Shown piece by piece: positions 11,788-26,700 of a stretch of 64,000 nt of DNA. Positions within the stretch are counted from its first letter, which is position 1. Every line of letters begins with the position of its first letter. The position numbers and the translations under genes were made by a program. The notes beneath the pieces are model-generated. The model was not told where the DNA came from, ran no database searches, and worked only from the letters and a program-made list of their open reading frames with translations. The stretch comes from Patiria pectinifera. Its lineage: Eukaryota > Echinodermata > Asteroidea > Valvatida > Asterinidae. The stretch is from positions 14,208,465 through 14,272,464 of the forward strand of contig CM057149.1 of assembly GCA_029964075.1 (NCBI GenBank), given 5' to 3'.

Positions 11788-14700
11788 TATTTGGCCAAAT
11801 TACAAGGTACAACAAGCAATCCACAAAAGTAAACAAAAACAATCCAATCCAAGTTGGCCAGGATTGACAAAAGTATAATAAAACACTGTGACTCGAAAGC
11901 CTGTCAATCCTAACTTGAATGGTACATGTAACATACAAAATATATTAAAAAATAGGTATAAAATTCAATGAAAAATAAGACCGCCTTAAAAATAATAGTT
12001 AAAAAGATAACTAGATTTAAAAGATTAACAGTTATAACAGTTGTGAATGGGTTTGGTCACAACAGGGTTAATTAGCCAAGAGAAAAAAAACGAGATAGTG
12101 ACTCAATATCAGGTTTTCTTCATCATGCATTAATGACTATTTGTGCCAAGTGTGATGACTTTATACCAATATGCACACCAGGCCTCCATACCCCACAAGA
12201 GGGGTGCAATGCAACTGCTAGCTAGGAGGATGAAGGAGGTAACAACAACCAGTGTTTTTGAGGCTTTGCATGGTGGAGATACTAAATAATGAAAGGTTTG
12301 TTGTGGAAACACCATGTGCGAATAATTTCTCAACTAAGAGAATGGTTCTAAAAAAATTCAGAACCAGAGGTATAAACTCGACATTCCGGTCAGTATGCTC
12401 TGACCGTCTTCAGGAGAATCCTGAACATTCTCCTGAAGATGGTCAGAGCCTACTGACCGGAAAGTCGCGTTTATACCTCTGGTTCTTTTCAGAACCATTC
12501 TCTTAGTTGAGAAATTATTCGCACATGGTGTTTCCGCAAACCTTTCTTTATTTACAACCAGTGTTGTAGTCAAGTATATCACAAGTACTTTCAAAAGTCA
12601 TTTCACAAGTAACGGGATGAGCAATGACAAAGGAATGCTTTTGTAACAATTCATTTGAATAGCTAGTGACTTGACTTGAGACTGAAGCACTTGTGATGGA
12701 CTTGCAGGAACTAGTGATGGACTGGACCTCAACACTGGTTACAACACCACAGCTTTTGCAATAGCCACAGTTACAAGTTCATCACAATTCATCCAGTTTC
12801 AAGTCAGGTCACAAGGTATTCAAATTATCTGTGACATCACCCTGTTACTCACATGTACCGGTGTGTCCACACTTGTGACTGACTTGTGACTGACTTCAGG
12901 TTTCTGAAGCAGGCATGACCCCGAGCTTAAAGATATAGTCCATCATTTGTAATTTGTGCATTTTGTTCGTTTGAAACAACAAAAGTGTTCAAAATCTAAT
13001 GAAGGATACTGAACAACTAACCTGATGAAGTTTCAGGTCAGCTTCAGCTGTATATTTCGAGAAAAACAGCATTCTAGGATCTCCATTTCAAATCAAAAAT
13101 TGCTGAATCATGTTTTGAATTGGGCCTGAATTCAGCATCCGAGACACGTTCTCACTGAGCCGGTTGCAGCTATACGCGATGTCGCGCACTGAGCCGACGA
13201 ATTATAGCAAACCGCACGCGCGTGTGCATCGTGCCAATGCTTGCACGCGCTTCGTCGAATAACAAAACGAACTACTTATTTAAATTTTCCTACAGTGTGT
13301 CTTAAAACGCACCATTGGAAAGGCCTTCTTTCGTTGATTACTTCAAAATGACAGCTTGCCAGAAAGAATAATTTCACAGGGAGTTTAGTCCCCTTACTAT
13401 CTTTCAACCAAGTATGTTTTTCAACAATAATTACGCCAGTTACTTTTCGGATGGCTGTAAATGATGGACTCTGGCTTTAAGAAATGACAGACGCCCATGC
13501 AAAGTCGGCAACAATAAACACATAGATAGCACACACTGCTCTGCTCTTCCTACCTGCTGTCCTTGCGATGCACTGAGTGCAGACAGTAGCTGGTGAACGG
13601 CAGGAATGGACTAGTGTCTACGACGGTGACATCTGATGGCTCACTGTTTCCCACTGGATGGTCGGTGGTGGCAACCACGCAGATCTTATGCAGGCCATCA
13701 TAAGCACTCAACTGTAAACAGTAGACATAGCACAATAAATAGATAAGGATGAAAAGATAGACTTGGAGAACTCAATGGATACCATGCCTCTATTTTCTCT
13801 TAACCCTCCGAGCAGCGAAGTGGTGATTTCATTCTCCACATTTTCCAAATATGGGCATAAATTGTTGTTCAATGGGACAATAAGGCCAAGCTTCCATGTA
13901 ATCCTCACCCCCTCTATACACCACAAGCCTGTAGACTCCCATTGGCCAGACCCTAGCCACTCCGGAGTAAGGAGTGTTGAAAGACAGCAGCCAAGATGGC
14001 GGCTAATGCCTTTGTGCAGTAATGTGAGATCTTAGTGGCCAACCCCTCAGTGCCGCCGATCCCTTTGTGTCAACCCCTCGTGAAGCCAGGAGCCCAGACA
14101 GGTTGTAAACAATCCCTGACCATGTGAATGACCTATATCTTGTGCATGTACAGGCATTCCAGGGTTATTGACCCATAAACACATGTGGTGATCAAATTCT
14201 CCACGTGGTTCCACTGTGTAATTTTTTTTGATAAGCTGCTCGGCGGGTAATGTGTCTTCTTAATGGTTGACCATTAGTTTAATCCTTGTTTCAGCTAGGT
14301 CTAATGATTCAGCTAGGTCTAATGAATGAATCAGACAGTATGATGATTTCAAACCCTTTACAAGTATTAGACTGTTACTTCAATGATTAGATTATTTTCT
14401 ACGTATTGCCACCTTCATCTTAGTCTATGATACACGAGCAGATTTGGTGATTAATTATCAGGCATGCAACTGGGAATTTAGAAAAAACAAGGACATTCCG
14501 AAATACACAAGACTTTGTACAGTATTTTTCAATTTGTAATGGCATTCACGAGAAGTAAAAAACAAGGAAATCAGCGGATCCGAGGAAAAGTTGCATGCCT
14601 GAATTATGCAACTAGACTACATCTTGACCTCAAGATTCTAACCATTCAGCGGGCGCATTCTATATCAGGTCTTCGGTACCCCGCTGTGATAGCCAATATC

Positions 14701-17700
14701 GGGTTTTATTAGATCTCTATGCCCGTTGTTTTATTACAAAAACATGGCCTCCAAATTGACCATTCAACAGCTTAGTCCACATTTCAGAATAAAGTGACGT
14801 CATGTTGACCCCGATTGACTGGCAGGAGAGGTCGCATAAATTTGCATGCTTAGACATATAAGATGTTGGACCAGGGACATAGAGGGCTCCGTTGGACAAC
14901 CAGTGATACTCAGACTACCTTCATCAATGCAATGAGAAAAAATCTTGCCATTGTGAATACAAACGTCAAACCAGTGATAAAACATCTTTTGTCATTAGCT
15001 TCAAGACAACTGTTAAAGCCAATTTGAGTCGGCTTGAGTCTACCACATTCGTAAATTATGAAAAATGTTTGAACTTAGTTCAAACCCTACATAAGTTTTA
15101 AGTTTAAAGGGAATGTACATCATTGGCTTTTGCTGTAATATTCTGAAATTAACTATTTGAGGGGTTAGCATAATAGATCAAATATTGTTACACTGACATG
15201 TTTGAAGTTTTGTGCTCGAAAATGCTGGAAAAACCAAGAAAAACAAAAAGGTTCAAGTAGTCTGGTTCCCTGACTCCACTAAAGATGAAATGGATCAATT
15301 TATAGATGCCGAAAAATTGTATGGTAAAGGAACCAGTTTAGCTGGCCTGCACCCGTTCATGAACATGTAACCAATAGCAAACAAAATTTGGACTGGAAAA
15401 AAGGTAAATGGGAGCAGTAGGTTTTTTCAACGGTGGTCGGCCGACCACCGCTGGAAATTTATACAAAAATACTACTTTTCTTGAAAATGACTTCACACCA
15501 GGTGCCATAATTTTACAGGATGCTTTACACTGTCATTTACCAACATTCTAGCAAGGTATTTTGTAAAAATTTGGTAGTTTTGTTTTTAGATGTTTGCAAA
15601 TGTTGTATATTCCCTTTTAATGATTGTAGAAAAGCCCACTGACCTGCAGACATATACGGTCCATGTTTGAGTGTAGGAGGAAGCCGTTCTGCTTGCCGTT
15701 GACCAAGACCTTGTAGCCAGAGAGGTTCACGTCTTTGTTCTCATGGACTGGGTTCCACTCCACATCCACTGCTACAGTGCCTACGAGAAAAAGAGCAGAT
15801 CTTCCAACCTTAAACAAGGCCAAGAGCACCAATGAAGAAAAAGTAATTGTTTTCCCTTATGGAACATCAAGTAACTCAAATCTGAATGCAATATGACTCG
15901 ATCGTCCACACCTGCATCGCTAGATGTAAAATGCGAAGATAATGCAGTGGTTACAGTGTTGAATTAAAGCTATAGTCCATCACTTGCAGCCATCCAAAAA
16001 AGTAACTGGCGTATTATTGTTGAAAAACAAACTTGGTTGAAAGATAGTAAGGGAACTAAACTCCCTGCGAAATTAATCTTTCTGGCAAGCTTTCATTTCG
16101 AAGTAATCAACGAAAGAAGGCCTTTCCAAATGGTGCGTCTTAAGACGCACCGTGGAAAATTTAAATTAGTAGTTCGTTTTGTTATTTGGCGCAGCACGCG
16201 CAAGCATTAGTACGACGCACAGGCGCACGCGGTTGCTATAATTCGTTGGATCAGTGCACGACATCGCATATAGCTGCAATTCAAAACAATTCAAAACATG
16301 ATTCAGCAACTTTTGATTTGAAATTGAGATCCTAGAATGCTGTTTTTCTCAGAATATACAGCTGAACCTGAGCTGAAACTTCATCAGGTTAGTTGTTCAG
16401 TATCCTTCATTAGATTTTGAACACTTTTGTTGCTTCAAACCAACAAAATGCACAAATTACAAATGATGGACTATATCTTTAAGGGGAACCAAAAGATTGA
16501 GCAGACACAAATGTATGCATACAATACTTGGCAAACACACTATTGCAAATTAGGGTGACATTACCCTAAAACAAAAAATGCTATGCAATGCCTTGTATGC
16601 TGTCAATGTTGCAATTTTGTATCATCATGTTGATGGCTACCTGTGTATGGGAGGAGTGTTTCGAGGACTTGAAACAGCTGGTCTTCGATCTCTGCCAGAG
16701 CTGATAAAGCATCCGAAATCTGCACAAAGGAAGGAATAACATACGCATTTGATAGTCTTACTTTTGTAGTGCTCGTATAGGCATACAATAAATATGTGAC
16801 TTGTGCATTTTCTTTTTCCTTTCCGTTTACCTCTTCTTTTATTTAATTTTCACTACAAAGTAAACAGTTTCGACAGAACTTCTATTGATCCCCAAATAGA
16901 GCAGGTCAGAAATGAGAATAGAAATGAAAGGGAACATCCTTCAACAGAGTCTCTGCTGACGGCTTTCACAGTAAATAACTTCACTTCGTTCACCCTCTTG
17001 CTGCTTAACCCTGCGCAGCGTTTACAAAAAATGTTTATCAGAGCTCACCAAAGGTGGCCCTTTGGGCCACCGGTACTTCCCCGCACTACACAAGACCCTA
17101 TTCATGTCAAAACAACAACAAGCCACGTGCCAGACAGTGTCCAGGCAGTTGCCAGACAGTGCACTTAAAAGATAATTGACTGGCGGCTGTGGTTTGCGGC
17201 TATTAAGGGAGATGGCTGTGTCAAGTTACAGGTGTTTGTATATGTTTCAATGAGACTTGGCAGGAGGCCTGGTCGAAAGTTTGTTGACACGGCCTGGGTG
17301 AAGCCCTGGCTGCAAAGTTCATTGAACCAGCTGATTTGGCAAGGGTTGAATGAGGATTAGATGGAAGGTGACCGTCATTAACCCTTTTTTTTTTTTTTTC
17401 AAAAAAATTTGGTCACCTGTGTACCCACGGTACGGAGGTCACTCTGCGCAGGGTTAAAAGGTCAATGGTCAAAATTCCCATCCTCTCCCCCGGCATACTC
17501 TTAACAAACCAATGGGGGTCTTGACCCAAGTAATAACAAGGCTCAGAATGCACGTCTCCATAGGAGGGTTAACAAAACAAAATAAAAGTGGCCATGAGAC
17601 AAATCAGCCGAACAGAGAACACAACTCCAGTCAATGAACGTTTGCATTTTCTATTGAATTCACATGTAAGGTTCAATTCTGAAGTAGCAATTTGAGTAAG

Positions 17701-20700
17701 CCTTTTTGGAGTTCCAACTGCGCATTCATAACCTGTGACAACGCGCATTGTTTGTCTCAAATGGCCTTTGACATCATCGCGCCACTGACTTTACAAAAAG
17801 GCTGTTTGTGCATTGTGGGTACTGTCAAAGGGCATTTGAGACAAACAATGTGCGTTGTCACAGGTTACGAATGCGCGCAGTTGGAACTCCGAAAAGGCTT
17901 ATTCTGATAGGGCTCACCTCTGTTGTATGGTCTGCATATTCCACGTCGCCTGGCGGTAGACCAGGGTTACTTGCCTGCTGATAGCTGATCAACTCTTGAA
18001 GCAGCCTGGGGGTTATTAAAGGGAATATACAACATTTGCAAACATCGAAAAATAAAACTACCAAGTTTTTACGACATACCTTACTAGGATGTTGGTAAAT
18101 GACAGTCACAAGCATTCTGTAAAATTACGGCACCTGGTGTGAAGTCATTTTCAAGAAAATGGTATTTTTGTATACATTTCCAACGGTGGTCGGCCGACCA
18201 CCGTTGGAAAAACCTAACTTAGTTCAACTACTGCTCCATATTTACCATTTGTTTCAGTTCCAATTGTGTTTGCTATTGGTTACATGTTCATGAATGGGTG
18301 CAGGCCAGCTAGACTGGTTCCCTTACCTTACAATTTTCCGGCATCTATAATTTGATCCATTTCATCTTTAGTGGAGTCAGGGAACCAGACTGCTTGAACA
18401 TTTTTGTTTTTCTTGGTTTTTTTCGAGCATTGTCGGACACAAAACTTCAAACATGTCAGTGTAACAATATTTGATCCGTTACACTAACCTCTCAACTAGT
18501 TCATTTCTGAAAATTACAATGATGAAAAAGCCAATGATGTACATTCCCTTTAACAACACATTCTTATTTCACTGGAAATTTGCATCAGGAAGGATGTCAA
18601 CTTTCAAACTTGGTTGAGCTTTAAAAAAAGTACTGTTAAATACATATGATATGAATGCTCAGTGCTCTCTGCGATTTTCTAAGAGAAACAACTTGCACGG
18701 CGAATATATTACGGTACCGATATCTATCACTGCACCGTGAAACATTTATATGTATGAATGGAACGTTTTTCACAATAGGGAGGTTTCGCAAGCGAACGGA
18801 TACGCTTACACTTACGTTTAGCTATCCGTATCCGTATCCAGACGACACGCATATCTCGCTCGCTACACGTAAGTAAAAAACGGATACGGATAGCTAAACA
18901 TAAGTGTAAGCGTATCCGTTCGCTTGCGAAACCTTCCTAATAATGTACAAATAACCCCCCAAAATACAATACAAAGTTGTGCTAATGCTAATGAAGATTC
19001 AGATCCACTTTTCTTTAACAATGCATGATTGTCAACCCATCTTCATTTGTTTGAAGGGCAACAAATGTGTGAAGTCACATGCTATAAAAACGCCTCTATC
19101 TCATTTTAAAGATATAGTCCATCATTTGTAATTTGTGCATTTTGTTCGTTTGAAGCAACAAAAGTGTTCAAAATCTAACGAAGGATACTGAACAACTAGC
19201 CTGATGAAGTTTCAGCTCAGCTTCAGCTATACATGCATATTCCGAGAAAAACAGCATTCTAGGATCTCAATTTCAAATCAAAAGTTGCTGAATCATGTTT
19301 TGAATTGTAGCTATACGCGATGTCGCGCACTGATCCGACGAATTATAGCAACCGCGCGCGCCTGTGCGTCGTGCCAATCTTTACGCACGCTGCGCCGAAT
19401 AACAAAACAAACTACAAACTTAAATTTTCCTACGGTGCGTCTTAAGACGCACCGTTGGAAAGGCCTTCTTTCATTGATGACTTCAAAATGATAGCTTGCC
19501 AGAAAGATTAATTTCACAGGGATTTTAGTCTACTTACTATCTTTCAACCAAGTATGTTTTTCAATTCTAATACGCCAGTTACTTTTTCGGATGCCTGCAA
19601 ATGACGGACTATAGCTTTAACCAAATTTGAAAGAACCAATATCAGGCTGTGCTTATGTTCATTATTTCCCAAAATGTACAATGTTAATTCATCGTCATTT
19701 TATCCAATAAAACCAAAAAAAAGGAAATTCGGTTTGAATCTCGCAACCCCAAGCCAAACCCCATCGAACCCACCTGTGTCTGACATTGACCAAATGGCAG
19801 GCCTCGATCTCAAGTGCCCGACGCTCTTCCAACCCCCTGACCGTCACCCGGACTGTAGGGGGCGCTGGTCGCCGCGCCACGTACTGCTTGCTCAGTGGGC
19901 GGGACCGCAGGGCCTTGCCCATCCCGCCCACGTGGGTGTCAAGCAGGATCGTGTGGGCAGCGTGGGGAGAGAGGTGGGGGAATTCGGCCCAGCGCTGGTC
20001 CGGAGGCAAGGGGCCGAGGGTCTTGAGGGGCTGGCGTCGGTTCGGAGGTATCGCCTTGTGGCCGGTGCCCAAGTCTTCGATACACATCACCTGCAAAACA
20101 GAAAAATGATCATCAGCGTTATTCACAAAGGTCACTCTGTATAGACCTTATGCAATTCAGATGTCCGAGAAGGTGTTCTTTGTCATTTTAATTAGTAACA
20201 ACAATTCGGGCGATTCACAATTCAATGCGCCACCAAGAGTTTGCCACGGAGAGTTAATATTTCCCAGTGCATTGTGGGAGATGGTCGACAAATTCGCAGC
20301 GCGGGACATTTGAAATTGTTAGTTTTTCCGGTCAGTAATTTCGTAAGAGTATGATTCGAATATATGTTCGCCCTTTTTTTTTTGTAATCAATATGGTGTT
20401 TTTTGTAAGGCCGCAGTACGCAATGTCCCAATCTATAACAAAATTAGCTCAAGTTGTCTACTGACACTCATTCAAATGGACAGCGTTTTTTCGATCTGAA
20501 ACTTGAAAAAGGGACTCTCCATGCATTGTGAATCGCCTGAATTGAACAACTTGTTTACTCATGCCTATCCAAGCAATACAAACCACTGCCCACTAACTCC
20601 GCCTTAACGCATAAGGTTTATTGAACATCAAACCTTCAGAGCCTTGAGACCACCTAGGACCCCTCTTATAAAGGTATGCACCCCAACCTGTCTGATAACA

Positions 20701-23700
20701 TGTTTCGTTCATAAGATATACTCAAAATAAAACTCAAATTTACATTAACAAATCACATGCTAACGTCATCATGTTGTCACATCAATTCTTACCTATAACA
20801 CATCCCTGTCTATGCACAAAGTTTCATCCCAATTGGACTTGTACTTCTCTAGATATAAGTCTTGGAAATACACATCTTGAAGATCAATCGATCAAGTCGA
20901 GATGCCGTCACATGACATGTGATGACGTCATAATGATACCCATGTTAGCGAAACATCTTTGATCTATATGGCCTTTGCTTTTAATTAAGTTTGATTGGAG
21001 CATTGACTGAGATCAAAGTAGTCTGAGCATCACCCGTTATACACGGAGCCCAGACTCCTGTCTTACATCTGATATATCAAAGCATGCAGATTTATGCGAT
21101 CTCGCGTCTCAGCCAATCGGAGTTGACTTTACTAAATCGTGACGTCATTTTATTCCCAAATCAGGATTAAACGTTTGATTGGTCAATTCGAATGCAGGAT
21201 TTTGTAATGCAACAACGGCCAGGCGCATTATCGCGTAACATGATACCAAGCATGATGCAGGGCTTTTTAATCCATTGTCTATGACGCGCAACGGGCGAAT
21301 GACCGAAGACCCAATTTAGAAAGCGCCTGCTGATTGGTCAAAATCTAGGAGGTCAAGAGGCGGGGTCTTGCCTCATTAATCAGCGAATCTGCTCACATAT
21401 CATAGACCCATGGCGAATTATTACGTAGACTTAGTCCAAAGTGGCAGCCAGAAAAATCGTGTACAAAGTCTATGGGATTTGGGATGGAACAATAAGATGA
21501 AAAAAAGAAGAAAACAAAAGGCAAACAAAGCATAACAAAAGCCAACTTTTCCCCAACTATGCAGAAAAGCCAACAAAGGAAAATATTCTGTAAATTCTCT
21601 GAAAACAAATTTCATATGTGATGCGATCAAGCTACATGAGTCGTTTGACAATCCTGGTCAACAAAAAAAATTACAAATATTACATTGAAAAGAGCACAAT
21701 CTCAGCATTACTGCTGTGAAAACCGCATGCTGATACCATCTTTAGTTCAAAATTATGGAAGTAGGAACACCAAAAGATATGATGAAGTGATGTGATGAAG
21801 TGCCCCTTTTTTTGGCCTGTATCTCTAAACAAAAATTACCGACAAACGACTCATTTAGCTTGATCGCATCACATATGTCTAGTACAAACTCCAACTTAAT
21901 CCCTCCTGTAGGACAACAAACCTTGTAGTGTTGCACTTTAGCTCCCCCCGTGGCTTTAGGCTCGGGCCATGTAACTTTGATGGCATTGAGTTTAGTGGTA
22001 GCCGTGCGGTGTAAGGCAGGGGGCACGACCCCTGGCCAGGTCACAACAGCAGGCTCCGATGCTTGACTGTGAAGATGGGCAATACTGCACAAGGCCTGAG
22101 AAAGGAAATCCAATAAGTATCTTTTAAAGGGAATATACAACATTTGCAAACATCGAAAAATAAAACTACCAAGTTTTAACAAAATACCTTACTAGGATGT
22201 TGGTCAATGACAGTCTAAAGCATCCTGTAAAATTATGGCACCTGGTGTCGAGTCATTTTCAAGACAGTGGTATTTTTGTATACATTTCCAATGGTGGTCG
22301 GCCGACCACCGTTGGAAAAAACTTCTGCTCCAAATTACATTTTTTTTCAGTCCAAATTTTGTTTGCTATTGATTACATGTTCATGAACGGGTGCAGGCCA
22401 GCTAGACCATGTAGACTGGTTCCCTTACCTTACAATTTTCCAACATCTATATATTGATCCATTTTATCTTTAGTGGAGTCGGGGAACCAGACTTCTAAAC
22501 AGTTTTGTATTTCTTGGTTTTTCAAGCATTTTCAAACACAAAACTTCGAACATGTCAGCGTAACGATATTTGATCTATTATACTAATCCCTCAAATAGTT
22601 CATTTCTGAAAATTACAGCAAAAGCCAATGATGTACATTCCCTTTAACTATAATAACTATTTTATTAAAAAGCAAACAACAAAATCCATTTGCTAAGCAA
22701 GACAGTTACTGCTAAAACAACAATTACAGGACATCCAATACTTTGGATTGGTTTCAGCTGTTTTATTCTATTTTATCATTTTTTTCCCTGAGCATTCACG
22801 TTTTAAAGCAATATTGTCTATTTCAGCATCTCACGCACATCCTTAATTTGACTGGCCGAGAGCATGTCACATAGTACATGTATATGCTAGTTTTATCATC
22901 TTGTTATGCATGGCTCAAAAACTATGCAGTCTCACTCTGTAAAAATACACTCTGAAAAAAAACATAGTAAATCGTGACGTAATAAACAGGACTCGTTTAT
23001 ACTACGCTGCATCGGGAGTCCTGTTTATTACGTCACGATTTACTATGCTTTGTTTGCTGCCCCAACGACGACTTTTACACAAATTGCACGTTCGGGTCGA
23101 AACAGGACCTGAAAAACAGCTCTCAAAAGTACCTTTTGTACTCATTTCATGACAGACACAATAGTCGTTTTTATTTCATCACACCTTAGGCTACATATAC
23201 CCGAAAAATGACGGAAATGTCTTCGAGCATTCCACCTCTTTAACGCCAGGTATAATAAAACTAGCCTCCGCTATCAGCTTGGTTATCCATGGAGTGTTCT
23301 ATTTTGAGAGAACGCTCCATGGATCACCTAGGGAGGCTCATTTTACACCACCTGAAGCAGTCAATATTTGTATACTATTAACTGGGAACTGTAAGTACAG
23401 TTTGGATGCCTGATCAATTAACCTATGGAGGTAGCATCACGTCAACACAGCTTTTGAAATATTGTCCAATTACATAATAATAATAACAATAACGGAGTCT
23501 TATATAGCGCACGTATCTACCAACAATTAGGTACTCAAGGCGCTGGAAATTATGTCAATTATTAAAGAAAGGTAAATAAAGTTTGTGAGAAATATGAGAC
23601 CCATTATGTAGCACCTTATAATGGTTTACAAGGTGCTGCGGCGCATACTGCAGCCACTGCCAGAAACACCGGGGCAAACCCCTTCTCTTAGCGATAAGTG

Positions 23701-26700
23701 TTACTGGGTTCTTTAACGTGAATTACACAACACACGGGACCTACGGCTTTACGTCCCACCCGAAGGACAAAGCAATAATGGTAAAGTGCCTTGCTCAAAA
23801 GCACAAGCACCATTTCCCATGGTCAGGATTCGAACCCATGCACCACAGCACACGAGTCGAACACCGTAACCATTGGACCACAGCGCCCCACAAATGATAT
23901 ACAAATGGACGCGGAACGCGCAAAACCTGAGACAAACAAAATTTAACATAGAAAATGTCATAGGGTTGTCTAAGGGGCGTGGCTAACTCGCAAACGGCGA
24001 TAGGTCAATTATAACACACCTGCATTGTGAAGCGGTACTGTTTGCACATCTTGCCCGATGTGAACAGATACGTGGACGTGCCAGCTGGTAGCCTGTCATG
24101 ATCTTTGCCATTCAATTGCAACTGGTAACCGGCCAAGTGGGCGTTGCCAAACTGCGTGGGCTTGTCCCATTCCAATATGCAGCCGCTGTAGGTGCAGGAC
24201 CTATGAGTGCAAGCAGGAAAATACATATTTAAGTAAAGTCTGTCCCGAGCCAATGTGGCTCATCAGGCCGGCGTTTATCTCCGGTTTCAGTAGCATGAAA
24301 CGGCTGAGAATATCTCTACTCCCCCTGGATGGGATGCTAGTCCATCGCAGGTTACTCCCCAGCTAATGCCGGTACCCATTTATACTCCTGGGTGGAGAGG
24401 GGCAGGTGGGGGTGAAGTGCCTTGCCCAAGGACACAACATATGACCAGCGGCTGGATTCGAACCCCGGACCCTCTGATCATGAGTCACGAACCCTAATCA
24501 ATAGGCCACACACTCCCCCTAAATAAATAAACATACATGTAATTGAGCATACCTAGGGAATTTGAAAATAATCAACGTGACAACGAGATCCAACATGCAA
24601 TAAGGATATCTAGCTAATAGTGTATATTTACTTGTGACTCTGATCCGGATCGTTCACTTCAATTCCAACAGTCTTATCTCTGCCTCTACACGTATACCGG
24701 GTATACAACATCTGTTACATTCATTTTTACAGTTTTCTGAGGTTGACTTTGCATTGCTGAGGTGGCATGAGAAGCAAGACCAACCATCTGTGGTTGTCAA
24801 AGAATCATTTGCTTTTACATACATTTTGTTCAATTTCAATAATAACACCACTCAAAATCCAAAGAAGAGTGTTTCAAACCTAACCTATTGGATATTACAC
24901 TAAGGGAATAAATGTGTGCTCGAGAGGTTTTAATCACTCTGTTTCCGCTTAGAGTCTGGGTGCTGATAATTACCCGAGCCGGAGGCGAGGGTAATTATCA
25001 GCACCCATTCATAAATACCTTTTCGGTCTAAAAAAAATATAAAATGTTGGTCAAAAAATCCTGATTTTGTTCAACAAGTTCACTTTATGCTTTTTGGAAC
25101 ATCCCTCTAGCAAAATAATGGAGTGTTCAGCTGGCGAGTAAGATGTAAACAACCCTTTTATGGAGATTGACGCGCGCGTAGCATGTTCTTTGCGATGTCG
25201 CGCAGAACACACCTGGGGCGTTGCGTTTTGAATTTAGAACTATAAAATTCTGACTCGCTGGTAGTGTTGCGCATGCCTACGTGAGGACTGTGAACGTTCA
25301 ACCAATAAAACGGTAAGAGGCACTGGATTTTTAGGAGTCCACATTTCATGTGACACTGGAAAAGTGTTTAAGACCAGCTAGCCATGTCTTTATCATCCAG
25401 TTAAGACTGGCCACGTGACAGGTTCTCGACCAATAGGAATGGCTAAACTGTCTCAGGTATTTATGAATTTGCGATAACATGGTAAAAAAACAAAACATGC
25501 ACAACCTTTTGATCACTGAACACGATTTCGCCAATAGCACTCTTTATTTGCAAAATCAGTCATTTGACTGCTCCTTCAGTACCAGTACCATCTTGATATT
25601 TCAATTCAGTAGGTTACTTTTGGGAATAACGCAAATGATCCTATATGCCTTTAAAATGACTGGACAAAGATTTTCAACTGGATAAAACCACCCAAAGCAT
25701 TACGTTTGGGGTTGAAAAAGTGAACAGAAATTATGTCATTTCCATTATTTTGTCAGTGAAAATCACTGGCCCTAACCATTTGTTCACCTTATCCTGAGAT
25801 GAGGCGCAGTCAGCGGTGCCGTAGTCTGTATAGTGACCTGTCGGGATCTGTGCAACACCCTGTCAGCTTTGTCTATGGCCGTCACTGCCACAAAGTGATT
25901 GGTGCCAGGCGCACAGCCCCTGATGGTGTACTGGGTGGCCGTGGGTTTCAGCAAAGCTTCAAGCTCCTACAAATAAGATGTTAATAATAACAAGAAAAAA
26001 TAATAATAGGTTCTTATATTGCGCTAGGATCAAAGCGCTTTACATTATTATTACCCCGGACCATTGGGTCAATGACATTCCAGATACCATCTCAGCTCTT
26101 TTGGGAGTATGCAGCTCGATGCTGCCACTTCGACGCAAGGCAGCTAAAATCGATCACAATAACCATCTCTGCCCTCACAGGTACCCATTTACTCCTGGGT
26201 GGAGAGAAGCAATGAGTGACAAAGTGCCTTGCCCAAGGGCACCACACCATAACCCCAGGTTGGACTCGAACCCACAACCTGCGGAATTACCAGCAGACCA
26301 CAAAGTCAACGCCCCAGACCACGCGAGGCCAGGGCACTCCACAAAATGATGAAAAATAGCCCAAAATAGCCCACTACAAACCTTAGGCTTTGCAACACTG
26401 CTCCACATGACTTTGATTCGATCCACCAGCTCCTGACTCTCCACTGTATACAAATGGGAAAGAAAAACCAGAAACATAAATTAAACAACAGGTTTATATA
26501 AGTTGCCACAAATTACATGTACATACCTAAAAAAAAATGTCAGGAAGAAAAACGTGAAACAAACTAACATAAGGTTGTGTAGAATGCAGAACCCCACTCC
26601 CTTCCAATTTCGTCAGTTCATTTTTTAATTTTCATTGGAGTCTGTTAGTTTCTATTTCATTCATACTCATCCAGTGGACTGTTGTGATCTTGAATCAAAG

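Noticed and set aside
19674-20144. Plus-strand open frame of 156 codons
   Set aside because: Antisense to the GC-rich exon 26, which joins in phase with exons 25 and 27.
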